Assembly (NCBI GenBank): GCA_950096615.1
Contig: CATNCP010000015.1
Location: 1-56,573, forward strand
From: an uncultured Kangiella sp.
GTDB taxonomy: Bacteria; Pseudomonadota; Gammaproteobacteria; Enterobacterales; Kangiellaceae
Reading direction: 5' to 3'
DNA length: 56,573 bases
The translations under genes were made by a program, and so were the position numbers. The notes under the pieces were generated by a model. The model made no database searches, was not told where the DNA came from, and was given only the letters and a program-made list of their open reading frames with translations. Shown here piece by piece: positions 56,533-56,573 of this stretch. Numbering within the stretch: the stretch's first letter is position 1; each line of letters starts with the position of its first letter.

Positions 56533-56573
56533 TCAGGGTATGGCGATGATACCTAAAGGTATTCCTTCTGGGT
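56533..56573 (-). CDS. Possible last codons of a leftward gene (truncated)
   Basis: In one minus-strand frame the window edge reads PEGIPLGIIAIP followed by TGA, 22 bases before the terminator. Only 12 residues are visible and another frame is also open nearly to its own stop, so this is a weak call based mainly on the need for a gene ahead of the terminator. Confidence 0.25.
   Translation of the reverse strand, partial: PEGIPLGIIAIP

Overview
The window looks like a chromosomal core segment of a marine gammaproteobacterium. Protein spellings and gene order are most like Kangiella (Kangiellaceae, Oceanospirillales); this is inference from recognition, not from a search. The evidence is the dense, moderate-GC housekeeping content: E. 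coli-like blocks (cmoA-cmoB; lrp-ftsK-lolA-rarA-serS; rluE-nudJ-mnmA-hflD; fabR next to a desaturase), a monomeric isocitrate dehydrogenase, and many secreted peptidases and amidohydrolases. There is no phage, transposase, CRISPR array or rRNA operon. One tRNA gene, tRNA-Arg(CCG), is present.

Layout. 1-4.5 kb: the 3' end of a MerR-type metal regulator, a small membrane protein, pncC, mutS and fdxA. 4.5-7.2 kb: a compact arsenate-resistance operon, arsR-gapdh-arsJ, transcribed leftwards. 7.3-18.1 kb: a lipoprotein amidohydrolase, small conserved proteins of unknown function (DUF2884-like, DUF4404-like), a large anchored periplasmic protein, an Lrp-type regulator with methionine gamma-lyase, a lipase-like hydrolase, an ACT protein and an S9 peptidase. 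18.1-18.4 kb: a gene-free stretch that carries what looks like a terminated small RNA on the + strand. 18.4-24.5 kb: stand-alone chorismate mutase, cmoA-cmoB-rluA, the tRNA, and a pheA-DAHP synthase operon preceded by a complete attenuator whose 24-residue leader peptide contains a Tyr/Phe run. 24.5-36.7 kb: a second amidohydrolase, an MscS channel, serS, crcB, rarA, lolA, ftsK and lrp, with alanine dehydrogenase divergent from lrp; an ERIC-like 125-bp palindrome lies between ftsK and lolA.

36.7-42.5 kb: a LasA-like secreted M23 endopeptidase, a DUF2007 protein, a cold-shock/DUF1294 fusion, a CspA-type protein with a long leader, a DsbA-family protein, a DUF1801 protein, a 59-codon small ORF and trxB. 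42.6-52.5 kb: a desaturase with a coiled-coil tail, divergent from fabR across two near-perfect operators, then ltaE, a MarR regulator, a nitroreductase, icd and the rluE-nudJ-mnmA-hflD operon. 52.5-56.5 kb: the most accessory part, a leftward cluster of a lipoprotein, an ECF sigma factor, a single-pass membrane protein and a secreted twin-PDZ protein. The last three genes are separated by single bases and look like a sigma/anti-sigma envelope-sensing module with an unfamiliar PDZ partner. A conserved four-helix membrane protein follows.

The themes that tie genes together are aromatic amino acid synthesis (two chorismate mutases, DAHP synthase, attenuator), tRNA and rRNA modification, unsaturated fatty acid control by FabR, and envelope and secreted proteolysis. 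The strongest candidates for something undescribed are the ECF/twin-PDZ cluster, the small RNA with C/U-rich loops, and the Tyr+Phe attenuator.
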